A DNA stretch of 64,000 bases, taken from Onthophagus taurus (lineage: Eukaryota > Arthropoda > Insecta > Coleoptera > Scarabaeidae). The notes below the pieces were generated by a model. That model saw only the letters and a list, made by a program, of their open reading frames with translations, did no database searches and was not told the DNA's origin. The DNA lies in assembly GCF_036711975.1 (NCBI RefSeq), contig NC_091968.1:28877001-28941000 (forward strand), written 5' to 3'. Position numbers and translations under genes: made by a program. Position 1 is the first letter of the stretch, and the number at the start of each line of letters is the position of its first letter. Of the stretch, positions 63,350 to 64,000 are shown piece after piece.

Positions 63350-64000
63350 TGTTAATACTAGAACTAACACAAGACCGAAAACTAGAATCATTCGGGTTTA
63401 GCCGCACGTCTCTCAAGACGGCTAAACCCGAATGATTCTAGTTTTAGGTCTTGTGTTAGTTCTAGTGATAGTGCTAAGTAGCGCTAGTTGGCGTTAGATA
63501 TCACTATGTTGCATATTTTTATTGAATTAAAACTAGAACTAACACTAGACCTAGAACTAGAATCGTTCGAAACTTGCACTGTCATTAGAATTAACACAAG
63601 ACCTAGAACTAGAAATATTCGGGTTTAGCCGTCTTGAGAGAGGTGCGGCTAAACCCGAATGATTCTAGTTGTAGGTCTAGTATTAATTCTAATATTGCAC
63701 TAAAACTATCATTAGAACTAACACAAGACCTAGAACTAGAATCATTCGAGTTTAGCCGTCTTAAGAGACGTGCGGCTAAATCCGAATGATTCTAGTTCTA
63801 GGTCTAGTGTTAGTTCTAGTTTTGCACTAACACTATCACTAGTACTAACACAAGACCTAAAGACATTCGGATTTAGCCGTCTTGAGAGACGTGTGGCTAA
63901 ACCCGAATGTTTCTAGTTCTAGGTCTAGTGTTAGTTCTAGCTTTGCACTAGCACTATCATTAGAACTTTACTAACACAAGACCTAGAACTAGAATCATTC
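63350..64000. repeat. Hairpin array, second large cluster
   Basis: At least four palindromes of the same family as 28895-30180. The first (about 63357-63470) has arms of ~50 bp with the loop in the opposite sense (gcacgtctctcaagacggc), so units occur in both orientations. It continues past the right edge of the window. Confidence 0.85.

Overview
The window is insect nuclear DNA, very AT-rich, with GT-AG introns and insect-type genes: rabconnectin-3A, cytosolic sulfotransferases, a gustatory receptor, jockey-type LINEs, mariner, hAT and Penelope-like elements. A holometabolous insect, perhaps a beetle, fits. The order is my inference and no marker in the window fixes it.

Layout. 1-5417 is an upstream intron of the rabconnectin-3A gene. 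It holds a LINE ORF1 fragment and a three-level nest: a small repeat (MITE-F) split by a P-element-like THAP transposon, itself split by a Penelope-like retroelement. 5418-31406 (+) holds the last 12 exons (2,561 codons plus stop, phases all consistent) of rabconnectin-3A / DmX-like. Its introns are packed with palindromic TACAGGG elements, two hAT remnants, a mariner relic and a 1.3 kb array of long hairpins. 32087-39198 (+) is a six-exon sorbitol dehydrogenase whose third intron is a 5.4 kb, ~230 bp minisatellite. Converging on it with 35 bp between stop codons is sulfotransferase 1 (39234-40353, -).

40.5-44.2 kb is transposon debris: a hAT fragment, a 1.4 kb palindromic element and a broken LINE. 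45559-46698 (-) is an intronless HAUS6/Dgt6-like gene. From 47.6 to 56.8 kb two arrays of a 190 bp satellite bracket sulfotransferase 2 (51981-53010, +). The second array separates it from a two-exon gustatory receptor (56946-60691, +) and is itself bracketed by a 109 bp duplication of the sulfotransferase 3' flank. The receptor intron holds a composite repeat that is also found inside a hAT element at 24-26 kb. 61635-62046 (-) are the last two exons of an unidentified single-pass membrane protein. The window ends in a truncated LINE and another hairpin array.

The host genes have unrelated jobs: V-ATPase assembly, polyol oxidation, sulfonation, mitotic spindle assembly and taste. The two sulfotransferases are paralogues with matching exon phases. 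The most unusual material is the repeat fraction: small retro-like hairpin elements with 12-14 bp target duplications, repeated CTGANGA-stem-GAAA (hammerhead-core-like) motifs, and a minisatellite that places a splice-acceptor/donor-like pair in almost every unit of an intron.
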